Part shown: piece after piece, positions 8,216 through 15,450 of the stretch
Position numbering within the stretch: position 1 is the stretch's first letter
Layout: the number at the start of each line of letters is the position of its first letter
Assembly: GCA_045576455.1 (NCBI GenBank)
Contig: JAZNGM010000001.1
Coordinates: 372,001-436,000 of the forward strand
Direction of reading: 5' to 3'
DNA length: 64,000 nt
Source: RGIG4034 sp045576455
Lineage (GTDB): Bacteria > Bacillota > Clostridia > Lachnospirales > Lachnospiraceae
Made by a program: the position numbers and the translations under genes
Notes under the pieces: generated by a model
The model's database searches: none
The model's input: only the letters and a program-made list of their open reading frames with translations
Told to the model about the DNA's origin: nothing

Positions 8216-8762
8216 TTGAAAAATCCTTTCTGAAATTAAATTGTATTTATATGTAGTATATCAGAAGTCATAAAATTGGTATACATAAAATTTTTGTAAA
8301 ATTATGTCGAAAAATAGTACCATAGTACCGATAAGACACACGAAATGACAATTGTGTCATAGAGAAGTGACAACAAAACATCTTATCAAAATGCGGAACA
8401 AAAGTGTCATAATATGTGGATAACTATGTGGAAATTGGGGATTACTAGCCATTTTGGTACAAATAAACGTACTTTTTTGACAAAAGCCGACTAATTTATG
8501 TGTATAAGTCCAAATATTCAAATTCAAAAAGGCTATCAACGACATTATGTAAATGATTGACTCATTAAGATATAAAATGTGGTTTACATTATTAATATTC
8601 AAGGTTATAATAATGCCTAATGTGCCGCTATCAATTATAACAAATGTTGAAAAACCGCGATAAATTAATATTTAGTATTATATAGAGTATATATCGACTA
8701 ATTTGGTTATTATTTGGCCGGGCATGATTTTTTGGATGGCGGTATGGAAGTGAAGGAGTAAT
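8216..8762. other. 547-bp AT-rich intergenic region
   Basis: It separates the divergent nfo and MATE genes. I see no convincing gene; an 81-codon frame on the minus strand has no ribosome site and biased composition. It holds a sigma-A promoter at 8583-8611, a perfect DnaA-box sequence TGTGGATAA at 8415-8423, and several TGACA/TGTCA elements between 8345 and 8411, including ATGACA-ATTG-TGTCAT (8345-8360). Confidence 0.5.
8583..8611 (+). promoter_or_regulatory. Sigma-A promoter upstream of the MATE gene
   Basis: TTTACA (8583-8588), 17-bp spacer, TATAAT (8606-8611). It predicts an untranslated leader of about 145 nt before the MATE start codon; no known riboswitch was recognised in the leader. 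Confidence 0.6.
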
Positions 8763-10163
8763 ATGAGAAATAGAATGCGGAAATTTATAGGTGATAAACA
8801 ATTTTATAAAATGGTATTAGCTGTGGCGGTTCCGATTATGATCCAAAATGGTATTACAAATTTTGTCAGCTTATTGGATAACATTATGGTAGGCCGTGTG
8901 GGAACGGAAGAAATGTCCGGTGTGTCTATTGTGAATCAGTTGATTTTTGTATTTAACTTATGCGTCTTTGGCGGTGTGTCCGGTGCAGGTGTTTTTACGG
9001 CACAGTTTTTTGGACAGAAGAACAATGAAGGTGTACGTAATACCTTCCGCTTTAAAATGATAGCTTCTGTTTTGATAACCATTATCTTTACTATAGCCTT
9101 TCTTCTTTTTGGTGAGCAGCTGATTGAACTATATCTGCATGATGCCGAAGATGGACTGGATTTAGTGAAGACTGCAAAAAGTGCAAAAGAATATTTGCTC
9201 ATTATTATAATAGGACTGATACCGTTCGGTATTGTGCAGACGTATGTAAGTACTTTGAGGGAAACGGGTCAGACGTTCCTGCCGATGCTTGCCGGTATGA
9301 TTGCAGTATTTGTTAATCTCATTTTAAATACCATTTTGATATTCGGTAATCTGGGAGCACCCAAGTTAGGGGTTCAGGGAGCGGCTATTGCAACTGTTGC
9401 TTCAAGATTTGTAGAACTACTAATTGTAGTTATATGGACCCATAAGAATAAAATTAAAAATGCATATATTGTAGGAATTTATAAGACCTTTAAGATACCA
9501 AAAGCATTGGCGTGGAAGATTATTGTAAAGGGAACTCCCTTGCTTCTCAACGAAGGCTTATGGGCTGCGGGCATGGCTACCATAACACAATGCTATTCTC
9601 TTCGTGGTATGTCAGTAGTAGCGGCATTAAATATATCCAGTACCATTGCGAATTTGTTCAATGTAGTATTTATTGCTTTGGGTTGTTCGGTATCTATTGT
9701 AGTAGGACAAAAACTTGGCGCCGGAGAAATTGAAGAGGCGAAGGATAGTGCCGGTAAGATGATATTCTTTGCAGTAACAAGTTGTATAGCGGTAGCACTT
9801 GTTATGGTTATTGTAGGAAGATTTTTCCCTTATATATATAATGTAACGGATTATGTAAGAGAGATTGCAGTAGGGCTGATTATTATTACGGCCTGTGTTA
9901 TGCCGATGCAGGCATATTTGCATGCCACATATTTTACCTTACGTTCCGGTGGAAAAACATTAATTACATTTTTGTTTGACAGTTGCTATATGTGGGTAAT
10001 TGCAATACCGTTCGCATTTGTTCTTTCAAGATATACCGATTTACCTATTTTGATTTTATATTTATTGGTGCAGCTGGCAGATTCTATTAAATGTATCGTA
10101 GGATTTATTCTTCTTAGAAGTGGAATATGGGCAAACAATATAGTAGCGCAGGATGGTGAATAA
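8763..10163 (+). CDS. MATE family efflux transporter
   Basis: A 466-residue integral membrane protein with about 12 hydrophobic segments. It opens with MALAVPIMIQ-like and NGITNFVSLLDNIMVGRVGTEEMSGVS segments, the conserved MATE start, and has the second-half counterpart LNEGLWAAGMATITQCYSLRG. Proteins of this family export cationic drugs or metabolites with Na+ or H+ import. GAAGGAG lies just before the ATG. It is a single-gene unit with a terminator overlapping its last codons. The substrate cannot be told from sequence. Confidence 0.9.
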   Translation: MRNRMRKFIGDKQFYKMVLAVAVPIMIQNGITNFVSLLDNIMVGRVGTEEMSGVSIVNQLIFVFNLCVFGGVSGAGVFTAQFFGQKNNEGVRNTFRFKMIASVLITIIFTIAFLLFGEQLIELYLHDAEDGLDLVKTAKSAKEYLLIIIIGLIPFGIVQTYVSTLRETGQTFLPMLAGMIAVFVNLILNTILIFGNLGAPKLGVQGAAIATVASRFVELLIVVIWTHKNKIKNAYIVGIYKTFKIPKALAWKIIVKGTPLLLNEGLWAAGMATITQCYSLRGMSVVAALNISSTIANLFNVVFIALGCSVSIVVGQKLGAGEIEEAKDSAGKMIFFAVTSCIAVALVMVIVGRFFPYIYNVTDYVREIAVGLIIITACVMPMQAYLHATYFTLRSGGKTLITFLFDSCYMWVIAIPFAFVLSRYTDLPILILYLLVQLADSIKCIVGFILLRSGIWANNIVAQDGE

Positions 10164-10187
10164 CCAATCCTGCGCTTTATAGTTTTT
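10146..10187 (+). terminator. Rho-independent terminator of the MATE gene
   Basis: GCGCAGGAT (10146-10154, inside the last codons of the gene) pairs with ATCCTGCGC (10167-10175), followed by TTTATAGTTTTTG. Confidence 0.75.
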
Positions 10188-10189
10188 GT

Positions 10190-10903
10190 TTATTGTTGCT
10201 TTTTGAATTCCAGATAAGCATTTTTGATTTTCCTGATTTCCCTTTTACGAATAGGAATCAAGGTGTTTTCCTGTGTTATAAAGTCGTTATCCGTAACAGA
10301 CTTTACATAGTTCATATTAATAATATAGCTTTGGTGGCAACGTAAGAAGTCGGGTGAATCCAATTGCTGCTCCAACTCATTCAGTTTGCCGTAGGTTTTT
10401 ATACATTCGCCGTCTTTGGTGAAAATTAATAAAACCTTATCGTCAGATTCTATATGTACAATCTCATCATAATCGATAACGCGGTCGTTGTAATTACTTT
10501 TTACAACCAGATGTTTATGTTCTGCGTTAGGACGACCTTCGATAAATTTCTCCAATAACATTCTGAGGCGTACCGGATCGAAAGGTTTTACAAGGTAACC
10601 GAAGGCAAGCAGATTATAGCTTTCTAATGCATAAGATGAAGAAGCGGTACAATATATAATCTCAACCTTAGTGTCCTTCGTACGAATGGAACGTCCGGTT
10701 TCGATTCCGTTAATGTGCTTCATATATATATCCAAAAACAAAAGATCTAGCCGGTTAGTCTTGTAGTATGTCAGCAGTTCTTCTCCGCTTGAAAAGGTTA
10801 ATACAGAATATTCAAGCTTTCTGAGATTAAAGAACTTATCGATAAAGTTCCTTAATATTGCAAGTTCGACTTCGCTGTCGTCACATATACCGATAGTAAT
10901 CAT
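10190..10903 (-). CDS. LytTR family response regulator
   Basis: A 237-residue two-domain protein. The receiver domain (1-120) has the acidic pair CDD at residues 7-9, the phosphorylatable Asp near 58 (LLFLDIYM), and the conserved Lys in LVKPF near 107. A LytTR DNA-binding domain follows (about 135-232) with the signature FLRCHQSYIINMNYVKSV. Such AgrA/VirR-type regulators usually pair with a membrane histidine kinase, but no kinase gene is near, so it is an orphan here. A second LytTR regulator lies 4 kb away on the same strand. Confidence 0.9.
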   Translation of the reverse strand: MITIGICDDSEVELAILRNFIDKFFNLRKLEYSVLTFSSGEELLTYYKTNRLDLLFLDIYMKHINGIETGRSIRTKDTKVEIIYCTASSSYALESYNLLAFGYLVKPFDPVRLRMLLEKFIEGRPNAEHKHLVVKSNYNDRVIDYDEIVHIESDDKVLLIFTKDGECIKTYGKLNELEQQLDSPDFLRCHQSYIINMNYVKSVTDNDFITQENTLIPIRKREIRKIKNAYLEFKKQQ

Positions 10904-11218
10904 ATTGCTGGTATCCCCCGTTAATTATAAAAATATTATAGCAAGAAGCATTTTTTTATTCAAGACGTAAAATTGTTTAAAGTGAGCGAAAATGACAAAA
11001 AAACTGTCGAAAACATAGGTTTATAGATGAAAATAGTATGTTATTATAGTTATCAGTAAAGATATTGAAGATAACTATTTTTTATAGATTAGAAATTTAT
11101 TAGCTTACAACATTCATTTGTCCCTTTTTGTAAAGGCCTCTCAGTGTGAGAGGTTTTTTACATTTTAGGGGCTTTTTTAGTTTTTTTCCAAATTTATATA
11201 AAAATTTAAATTTAATGG
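10904..11218. other. Intergenic region with two orphan terminator-like hairpins
   Basis: No protein-coding frame is convincing. AGTTATC (11048-11054) pairs with GATAACT (11070-11076), followed by ATTTTTTA. A second, stronger hairpin CCTCTCA-GTG-TGAGAGG (11137-11153) is followed by TTTTTT. Both are oriented for + strand transcripts, yet no + strand gene lies upstream, so a small RNA ending here is possible. Confidence 0.4.
11137..11159 (+). terminator. Rho-independent terminator without an upstream gene
   Basis: A perfect 7-bp stem with a 3-nt loop (11137-11153) is followed by TTTTTT. The nearest + strand gene upstream is the MATE gene, which has its own terminator. Confidence 0.7.
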
Positions 11219-11247
11219 TTGACAAATAATATTATACGCCGTATAGT
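11219..11247 (+). promoter_or_regulatory. Promoter of the padR operon
   Basis: TTGACA (11219-11224), 17-bp spacer, TATAGT (11242-11247). The -10 box lies inside the left arm of the large inverted repeat, so a bound repressor would block it. Confidence 0.75.
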
Positions 11248-11279
11248 ATGAAAAGAACAGCGATACTATATGGCGTATA
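11233..11279 (+). promoter_or_regulatory. Inverted-repeat operator, probably for PadR
   Basis: TATACGCCGTATAGTAT (11233-11249) and ATACTATATGGCGTATA (11263-11279) form a 17-bp inverted repeat with one mismatch and a 13-bp spacer. Each arm contains a near-palindromic ATACG-C-CGTAT type core. It overlaps the -10 box and the transcription start, which fits autorepression by the PadR protein encoded next. Confidence 0.65.
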
Positions 11280-11326
11280 ATATAGTGAAAAAAATAATAT
11301 TATAGATTTGTAAGGAAAGGAGATAA

Positions 11327-11656
11327 ATGATGGTTTTTAATACAGGCGCTGCATTGCTGGATGCAATTGTTCTGGCAGTAGTGGCGAAAGAGCCGGCAGG
11401 GACATATGGTTATAAGATAACCCAGGAAGTACGGCAGGTTATTGAACTAAGCGAATCAACTTTATATCCTGTTTTACGAAGACTTCAGAAGGATGGACAT
11501 TTGGAAGTGTATGACATGGAGTTTGCGGGAAGAAACAGAAGATATTACAAGATGACAGAATCGGGGCTTATAAATCTTAGAATGTACGAGGAAGAATGGA
11601 AACAGTATTCGCAAAAGGTAACTAGATTGTTTTTTGGAGGAGCGAGCGATGAATAG
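11327..11656 (+). CDS. PadR family transcriptional regulator
   Basis: A 109-residue winged-helix protein: LDAIVLAVVAKEPAGTYGYKI followed by SESTLYPVLRRLQKDGHLE and GRNRRYYKMTESG, the recognition helix and wing typical of PadR. Short PadR proteins of this class (PadR-s1) are dimeric repressors that often sit first in an operon with a DUF1700 gene, as here. AAGGAAAGGAG precedes two possible ATG starts (11327 and 11330). The 3' end overlaps the DUF1700 gene by 8 bp, so translation is probably coupled. It likely binds the inverted repeat upstream. Confidence 0.9.
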   Translation: MMVFNTGAALLDAIVLAVVAKEPAGTYGYKITQEVRQVIELSESTLYPVLRRLQKDGHLEVYDMEFAGRNRRYYKMTESGLINLRMYEEEWKQYSQKVTRLFFGGASDE

Positions 11657-12521
11657 AATCGAGTTTATGCAACAACTTACTGCATTGCTGTCAGATATTA
11701 GTGAAGGGGAAAGACAGGAAGCGTTACAGTATTATAATGATTATTTTGATGATGCCGGCTTTGAGAATGAGGCATCGGTAATAGAAGAGTTGGAATCACC
11801 GGAGAAGGTAGCTAAGACTATTAAAAAGGACTTGGGAATTGAGGACGAACCGGTTATCGGTAGTACCGTGGATAGTGAACCGGGCGGCGATATCAATACC
11901 GGGGAATCTTGTGCGGCCCAGAATTATGATCAGCAAAACAACTATCAGCAGAATTTTGCGCAGCAAGACTATGCACAACAAAACTATAATCAACAGAATG
12001 CTTATCAGCAGAATTATAATCAACAATATGCCTATCAGCAGAATTATAATCAACAAAATGGCTATCAACAGAATTATAATCAGCAAAACGGTTATCAACA
12101 GAATTATTCACAGCCGTATTATGCGCAGGGGAATAATGCGGAGGCGCCGAGAAAGAAAACAACAGCGGAAATTGTGCTGATAATAGTACTGATTGTGTTT
12201 GCGTCTCCGTTGCTTATCGGAGCGTTTGGTGTGGTAATCGGACTTATATGTGCTGTTTTTGGCATGGTTATCGGTTTTGGCGCGGCAAGTTTTGGTTTAA
12301 TGTTAGCAGGCGGATGCGTGTTTGGATTGTCCATAGTAAAAATGGTTGCCGCTCCGGCAGGTGGCATTGTACTTATGGGAGTGAGCTTTATACTGTTCGG
12401 ACTAGGCTTCTTCTTTATTTTAGCAACAAAAGGAATGGTTAAATTAATGGTTGCCGGAATAAGATTGGTAGTTGATCTGTGTAAAAAACCTTTTGAAAAT
12501 AAAGGAGGATGTGCGGCATGA
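11649..12521 (+). CDS. DUF1700 membrane protein with Q/N-rich repeat linker
   Basis: About 290 residues. Residues 1-62 (MNRIEFMQQL, ALQYYNDYFDDAG, SPEKVAKTIKKDL) are the DUF1700 domain, a small helical domain commonly encoded after PadR. A low-complexity linker follows (about residues 91-160) made of repeats of the type QQNYNQQNGY. The rest has three or four hydrophobic helices (ILIVLIVFASPLLIGAFGVVI, then two more), placing it in the membrane. Start ATG 11649 has GGAGGAG before it and overlaps padR; its stop overlaps the next start (ATGA). DUF1700 proteins are thought to sense or transmit envelope state, but function is unproven. Confidence 0.8.
   Translation: MNRIEFMQQLTALLSDISEGERQEALQYYNDYFDDAGFENEASVIEELESPEKVAKTIKKDLGIEDEPVIGSTVDSEPGGDINTGESCAAQNYDQQNNYQQNFAQQDYAQQNYNQQNAYQQNYNQQYAYQQNYNQQNGYQQNYNQQNGYQQNYSQPYYAQGNNAEAPRKKTTAEIVLIIVLIVFASPLLIGAFGVVIGLICAVFGMVIGFGAASFGLMLAGGCVFGLSIVKMVAAPAGGIVLMGVSFILFGLGFFFILATKGMVKLMVAGIRLVVDLCKKPFENKGGCAA
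11919..12126 (+). repeat. In-frame tandem repeat encoding Q/N-rich sequence
   Basis: A roughly 30-bp unit encoding QQNYNQQN(A/G)Y is repeated about six to seven times with small changes. The antisense frames over it are open only because of this bias. Confidence 0.85.
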
Positions 12522-13414
12522 AAAAATCAACTAAAGTTGTGTTAATATTTGGTATTATATTTTTTACATTGGGAATTATTTTAATATCTGTCGGTAGTAT
12601 ATGTGGTGGATTGAGGTCCAGTTTAAGATGGTTGAAGAACGGAGATTTGAATTTTAGCTTCGGAATATTTGACTGGTATCACTCAAGTCATGATTTAAAC
12701 GATAATTATCCTGTTTTTGAAGGGGATGGAGTGGAAACTATTTCTCTAAATGTTGATTCGATAAGAGAATTTGTTTTATCTGCAGAAGGAGCTGACGTAG
12801 AAATTAGTACTTCTGAAGAAGATGTGGTTACCATGCGTTACGAAAATGCATGGAATGTGCAGTGCTTTGTAGAGGAAGACATTCTTTATGTCATCCAGGA
12901 AGTGCGTGGTATACGTCTAAGTGGGAATACAAAAGTCTATGTAACGGTGCCATCGTATATTGATATGGACGAAATATATATTGAAGCAGGTGCCGGTAAA
13001 ATCATTATCAATGATATGGATAGCAGGAAGACGGTAGTGGAACTCGGCGCAGGTAAGCTCGAAATGAATAATGTTAATATGGGTTCAACCGATATCGAAA
13101 TTGGTGCCGGCTCAGCTACTATTGTTGACGGAAAGACAACAGATTTTAAAATTGATGTAGGAGCAGGTTCATTTAATTATGAAGGAATCGTAGCCGGAAA
13201 TGTCAATGCGGAATGTTCCATGGGAAATATACATATGGATATTATAGGTAAGAAGTCTGATTATAATTATAATGTGGATTGTGCCATGGGTAAGATTACC
13301 GTAGGCGGATCTTCTTACGGAGGACTGGGCTCGGAAAAGAGTGTTGATAACGGAAGTGATAAAACACTTGATTTAGATTGCAGCATGGGAAATATTACAG
13401 TTAAGTTTAAATAG
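12518..13414 (+). CDS. DUF4097 family beta-repeat membrane-anchored protein
   Basis: A 298-residue protein with an N-terminal hydrophobic segment (VVLIFGIIFFTLGIILISVG) and a long extracytoplasmic-looking region of short beta repeats: GAGKIIIND, GAGKLEMNN, GAGSATIVD, GAGSFNYEG, then three SMGNI/AMGKI repeats. This right-handed beta-solenoid-like pattern is DUF4097 (adhesin-like, LiaG-like), often encoded with PspC and DUF1700 in LiaR- or PadR-controlled envelope-stress operons. AAAGGAGG stands 8 nt before ATG 12518, and the start overlaps the previous stop. It may sense or bind the membrane surface; this is inference. Confidence 0.8.
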   Translation: MKKSTKVVLIFGIIFFTLGIILISVGSICGGLRSSLRWLKNGDLNFSFGIFDWYHSSHDLNDNYPVFEGDGVETISLNVDSIREFVLSAEGADVEISTSEEDVVTMRYENAWNVQCFVEEDILYVIQEVRGIRLSGNTKVYVTVPSYIDMDEIYIEAGAGKIIINDMDSRKTVVELGAGKLEMNNVNMGSTDIEIGAGSATIVDGKTTDFKIDVGAGSFNYEGIVAGNVNAECSMGNIHMDIIGKKSDYNYNVDCAMGKITVGGSSYGGLGSEKSVDNGSDKTLDLDCSMGNITVKFK

Positions 13415-13422
13415 GAGGCATC

Positions 13423-13640
13423 ATGGATAACAATATGAATAATAGCATGAACAACAATATGAACAACAATATGAACAACGGATGCAACAATACCGGTTTT
13501 GCCCAGAATAATGGCGATAATCAGAATAATGGTTATAATCAAAATAATGGTTATAATCAGAATAACGGCTATAATCAAAATAATGGATACAACCAAAATA
13601 ATAGTTATTATCAAAACAACGGTTACAATCCGAATGCCGG
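13423..13640 (+). repeat. In-frame tandem repeats encoding Asn-rich sequence
   Basis: AACAATATG-type 12-bp units (13423-13480) and 18-bp units encoding NGYNQN (about 13505-13625) make up the first half of the PspC gene. Confidence 0.8.
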
Positions 13641-13821
13641 TTACAAACGTCTTATGAAATCTAAAAATAACCGCTATATATGTGGCGTGTGCGGCGGAAT
13701 CGGTGAATATTTTAATATAGATCCTACATTGGTGAGAATCGGTGCAGTTATTATCGGCTGCTGTGGTGCCGGATTAATTGCGTATATAATCGGAGCTATC
13801 TGTATGCCGGAACAGGGTTAA
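13423..13821 (+). CDS. PspC domain membrane protein with Asn-rich N-terminus
   Basis: A 132-residue protein in two parts. Residues 1-70 are almost only Asn, Met, Gln, Gly and Tyr (repeats NNMNN, then NGYNQN at least five times). Residues 71-132 are a standard PspC domain: KSKNNRYICGVCGGIGEYF, IDPTLVRIG, and a hydrophobic helix ending in a short tail. PspC proteins are small membrane components of phage-shock and LiaI-type envelope-stress responses. AGGAGG precedes the ATG and 8 bp separate it from DUF4097. The Asn-rich head is unusual for the family and parallels the Q/N linker of the DUF1700 protein. Confidence 0.85.
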   Translation: MDNNMNNSMNNNMNNNMNNGCNNTGFAQNNGDNQNNGYNQNNGYNQNNGYNQNNGYNQNNSYYQNNGYNPNAGYKRLMKSKNNRYICGVCGGIGEYFNIDPTLVRIGAVIIGCCGAGLIAYIIGAICMPEQG

Positions 13822-13828
13822 GTAAGAC

Positions 13829-13857
13829 TTGATAAATGCCGATATTATTGATATAAT
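13829..13857 (+). promoter_or_regulatory. Sigma-A promoter of the 156-residue protein gene
   Basis: TTGATA (13829-13834), 17-bp spacer, TATAAT (13852-13857). GCCGATAT at 13838-13845 with TAAG 15 bp upstream also resembles a sigma-D (motility) promoter, but the sigma-A match is better. Confidence 0.6.
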
Positions 13858-13941
13858 ATACATACATATAAATGTATTTGTAAATGCGTTTGTTAATATC
13901 TTCGCATAATATGAAACTATACTAAAACGGAGGAAACGGAT

Positions 13942-14412
13942 ATGGGAATTTCGCCTATTGGAGCAATATCAGCAATTGAATATCAGCCATATGTATATAA
14001 TACGAATGCCGTTTCTGCAAGTAGTATGGATTCCATAGCACCGATAGCGGATGATGTTCTTTCAGAACGTATAGATTACAATGTCGATGATCAGGAAAAT
14101 ATAAATCCGCTTAAAAAGGGTCAGTCTTTGAATTTTGCGGATATCATTATGGAGCAGATGAGCAAAGGTCAGGCAAATGCTGCAAGGGTAATGGTATCAG
14201 AGCCGGAGACCGGAAACGGTGCCGGAGATATGACGCAGGAAGAATTCTCGGATAAACTTAATGGTAAGTTGGAAGAAGAGATGAGTGAGCAGGCGGCAGA
14301 ACAGATTATTGAAGATAATGTATGGCAGGAATCAATGAAGCCTGTTAATGAACCGACATTATTTCAACGAAAGAATGCTGCGAGTGCATACGAAGCGAAT
14401 ATGATTGCATAA
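13942..14412 (+). CDS. Hypothetical protein, 156 residues
   Basis: I do not recognise the family. It begins MGISPIGAISAIEYQPYVYN, is soluble, moderately acidic, and largely helical in its second half (FADIIMEQMSKGQANAARV, then EEMSEQAAEQIIEDNVW). The short N-terminal IGAI segment and amphipathic helices faintly recall small flagellar rod proteins such as FliE, and a sigma-D-like element overlaps its promoter, but neither point is strong. GGAGGAAAC precedes the ATG. It is a single-gene unit with its own promoter and terminator. Confidence 0.6.
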   Translation: MGISPIGAISAIEYQPYVYNTNAVSASSMDSIAPIADDVLSERIDYNVDDQENINPLKKGQSLNFADIIMEQMSKGQANAARVMVSEPETGNGAGDMTQEEFSDKLNGKLEEEMSEQAAEQIIEDNVWQESMKPVNEPTLFQRKNAASAYEANMIA

Positions 14413-14416
14413 AAAT

Positions 14417-14467
14417 ATAGTTCTTACAGAACGGGATGTACCGTAGACTGTAAGAACTATTTTTTTA
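14417..14467 (+). terminator. Rho-independent terminator
   Basis: ATAGTTCTTACAG (14417-14429) pairs perfectly with CTGTAAGAACTAT (14448-14460), followed by TTTTTT. Confidence 0.9.
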
Positions 14468-14514
14468 ATAGGAAATTGCCTGAAAAGATAATCAGGAACG
14501 CTATAGGTTAAGTA

Positions 14515-15249
14515 TCAGCTGTGATAAGAGACATAGGCCTCTTTTGTTTCAGCGTATCTGTTTTTTGCTATAGGAATACTAATGGTTTCGTTATTCAGGA
14601 TGATTTCAAACTGCTGGTTGTTCAGGTTATTAACATACATCATGTTAACAACGTAAGACTGATGCGTTTTAATAAAGCGTTTGTCCTGAAGAAGATTTTT
14701 AACGGCTTCGTTAAAAGGTACGCGGATGTTGCGGCTACATATGGTACGTCCGTCTGCCAGATAAAATGTCAGTGTGTGCATTTTGTTTTCGATATAGCAG
14801 ATGGAGGTAAGGTTAACACGTATTGCGCCTTCAACCGAATTAATAACGTACGAAGGTACTTCTTCCGGATTAAGAGCTGCTATGGCTCTGTCAATGGTGC
14901 TTATAAAAGTGTCATATTCTATTGGCTTTAATAAATATTGTAAAGCGTATACCTTATAGGCATCGAGGGCATATTCCCTGGAAGAGGTAAGATATATAAT
15001 GACGCCGTCCTTGTCAACAGAACGGATTTTAGAACCTACCTCAAGACCATCCATGCCGGGCATGATGATATCCAATAGATAAATGTCAAAGGTAATGCCG
15101 GAATCGAGGCATTCGCAAAGCTTCTGCGGAGAGTCGAAGCTTTGATAGGATATATCAATGTTAGTGCGTTTTTTGCGATATTCTCTTATGTATGTGGTAA
15201 TCAGGACAGATTCAAAGCTGTCGTCGTCACAGATGGCAATACTCAGCAT
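14515..15249 (-). CDS. LytTR family response regulator
   Basis: A 244-residue regulator of the same class as the one at 10.2 kb but clearly divergent from it. The receiver domain has CDDD at 7-10, phospho-Asp near 60 (YLLDIIMPGMDG) and LLKPIEY; the LytTR domain carries FIKTHQSYVVNMMYVNNL. ATG 15249 is chosen because AAGGAGA precedes it; a longer frame upstream lacks a ribosome site. No histidine kinase is adjacent. Together the two orphan regulators flank the PadR operon and may regulate it or a peptide-signalling locus elsewhere. Confidence 0.9.
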   Translation of the reverse strand: MLSIAICDDDSFESVLITTYIREYRKKRTNIDISYQSFDSPQKLCECLDSGITFDIYLLDIIMPGMDGLEVGSKIRSVDKDGVIIYLTSSREYALDAYKVYALQYLLKPIEYDTFISTIDRAIAALNPEEVPSYVINSVEGAIRVNLTSICYIENKMHTLTFYLADGRTICSRNIRVPFNEAVKNLLQDKRFIKTHQSYVVNMMYVNNLNNQQFEIILNNETISIPIAKNRYAETKEAYVSYHS

Positions 15250-15372
15250 AAATTGTCTCCTTATTGTATACCCTTTTAACACAAATTCTTCCGTATAAAT
15301 AGATTATACCGAAAAAGTGGATTTTGCAAGGATTTTTGGTATTTTCATATATGTTAGGATATTACGAATACC

Positions 15373-15402
15373 TTGACAAACAGGGCATAAATGCAATATC
15401 AT
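15373..15402 (+). promoter_or_regulatory. Sigma-A promoter of valS
   Basis: TTGACA (15373-15378), 18-bp spacer, TATCAT (15397-15402). The leader is only about 40 nt, too short for a T-box, so this valS lacks the tRNA-sensing leader seen in many Firmicutes. Confidence 0.65.
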
Positions 15403-15450
15403 CATTCAATAGAAGAAGATTCCTAAAAAGGGATTATGTAGGAGAAAAAA

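Noticed and set aside
8357..8602. 81-codon frame on the minus strand
   Set aside because: No ribosome site, composition typical of translated AT-rich noncoding DNA, and it covers promoter-like sequence.
11796..12162. Hydrophobic and Ser/Asp-rich frames antisense to DUF1700
   Set aside because: They exist only because the tandem repeat lacks stops in other frames; the real gene is the + strand frame with ribosome site and operon overlap.
13819..13845. Sigma-D (motility) promoter TAAG-N15-GCCGATAT
   Set aside because: Good match, but a better sigma-A promoter overlaps it and the gene product is not recognisably flagellar.
15283..15450. T-box leader for valS
   Set aside because: The promoter leaves about 40 nt of leader, and no T-box sequence (TGGNACCGCG) is seen.
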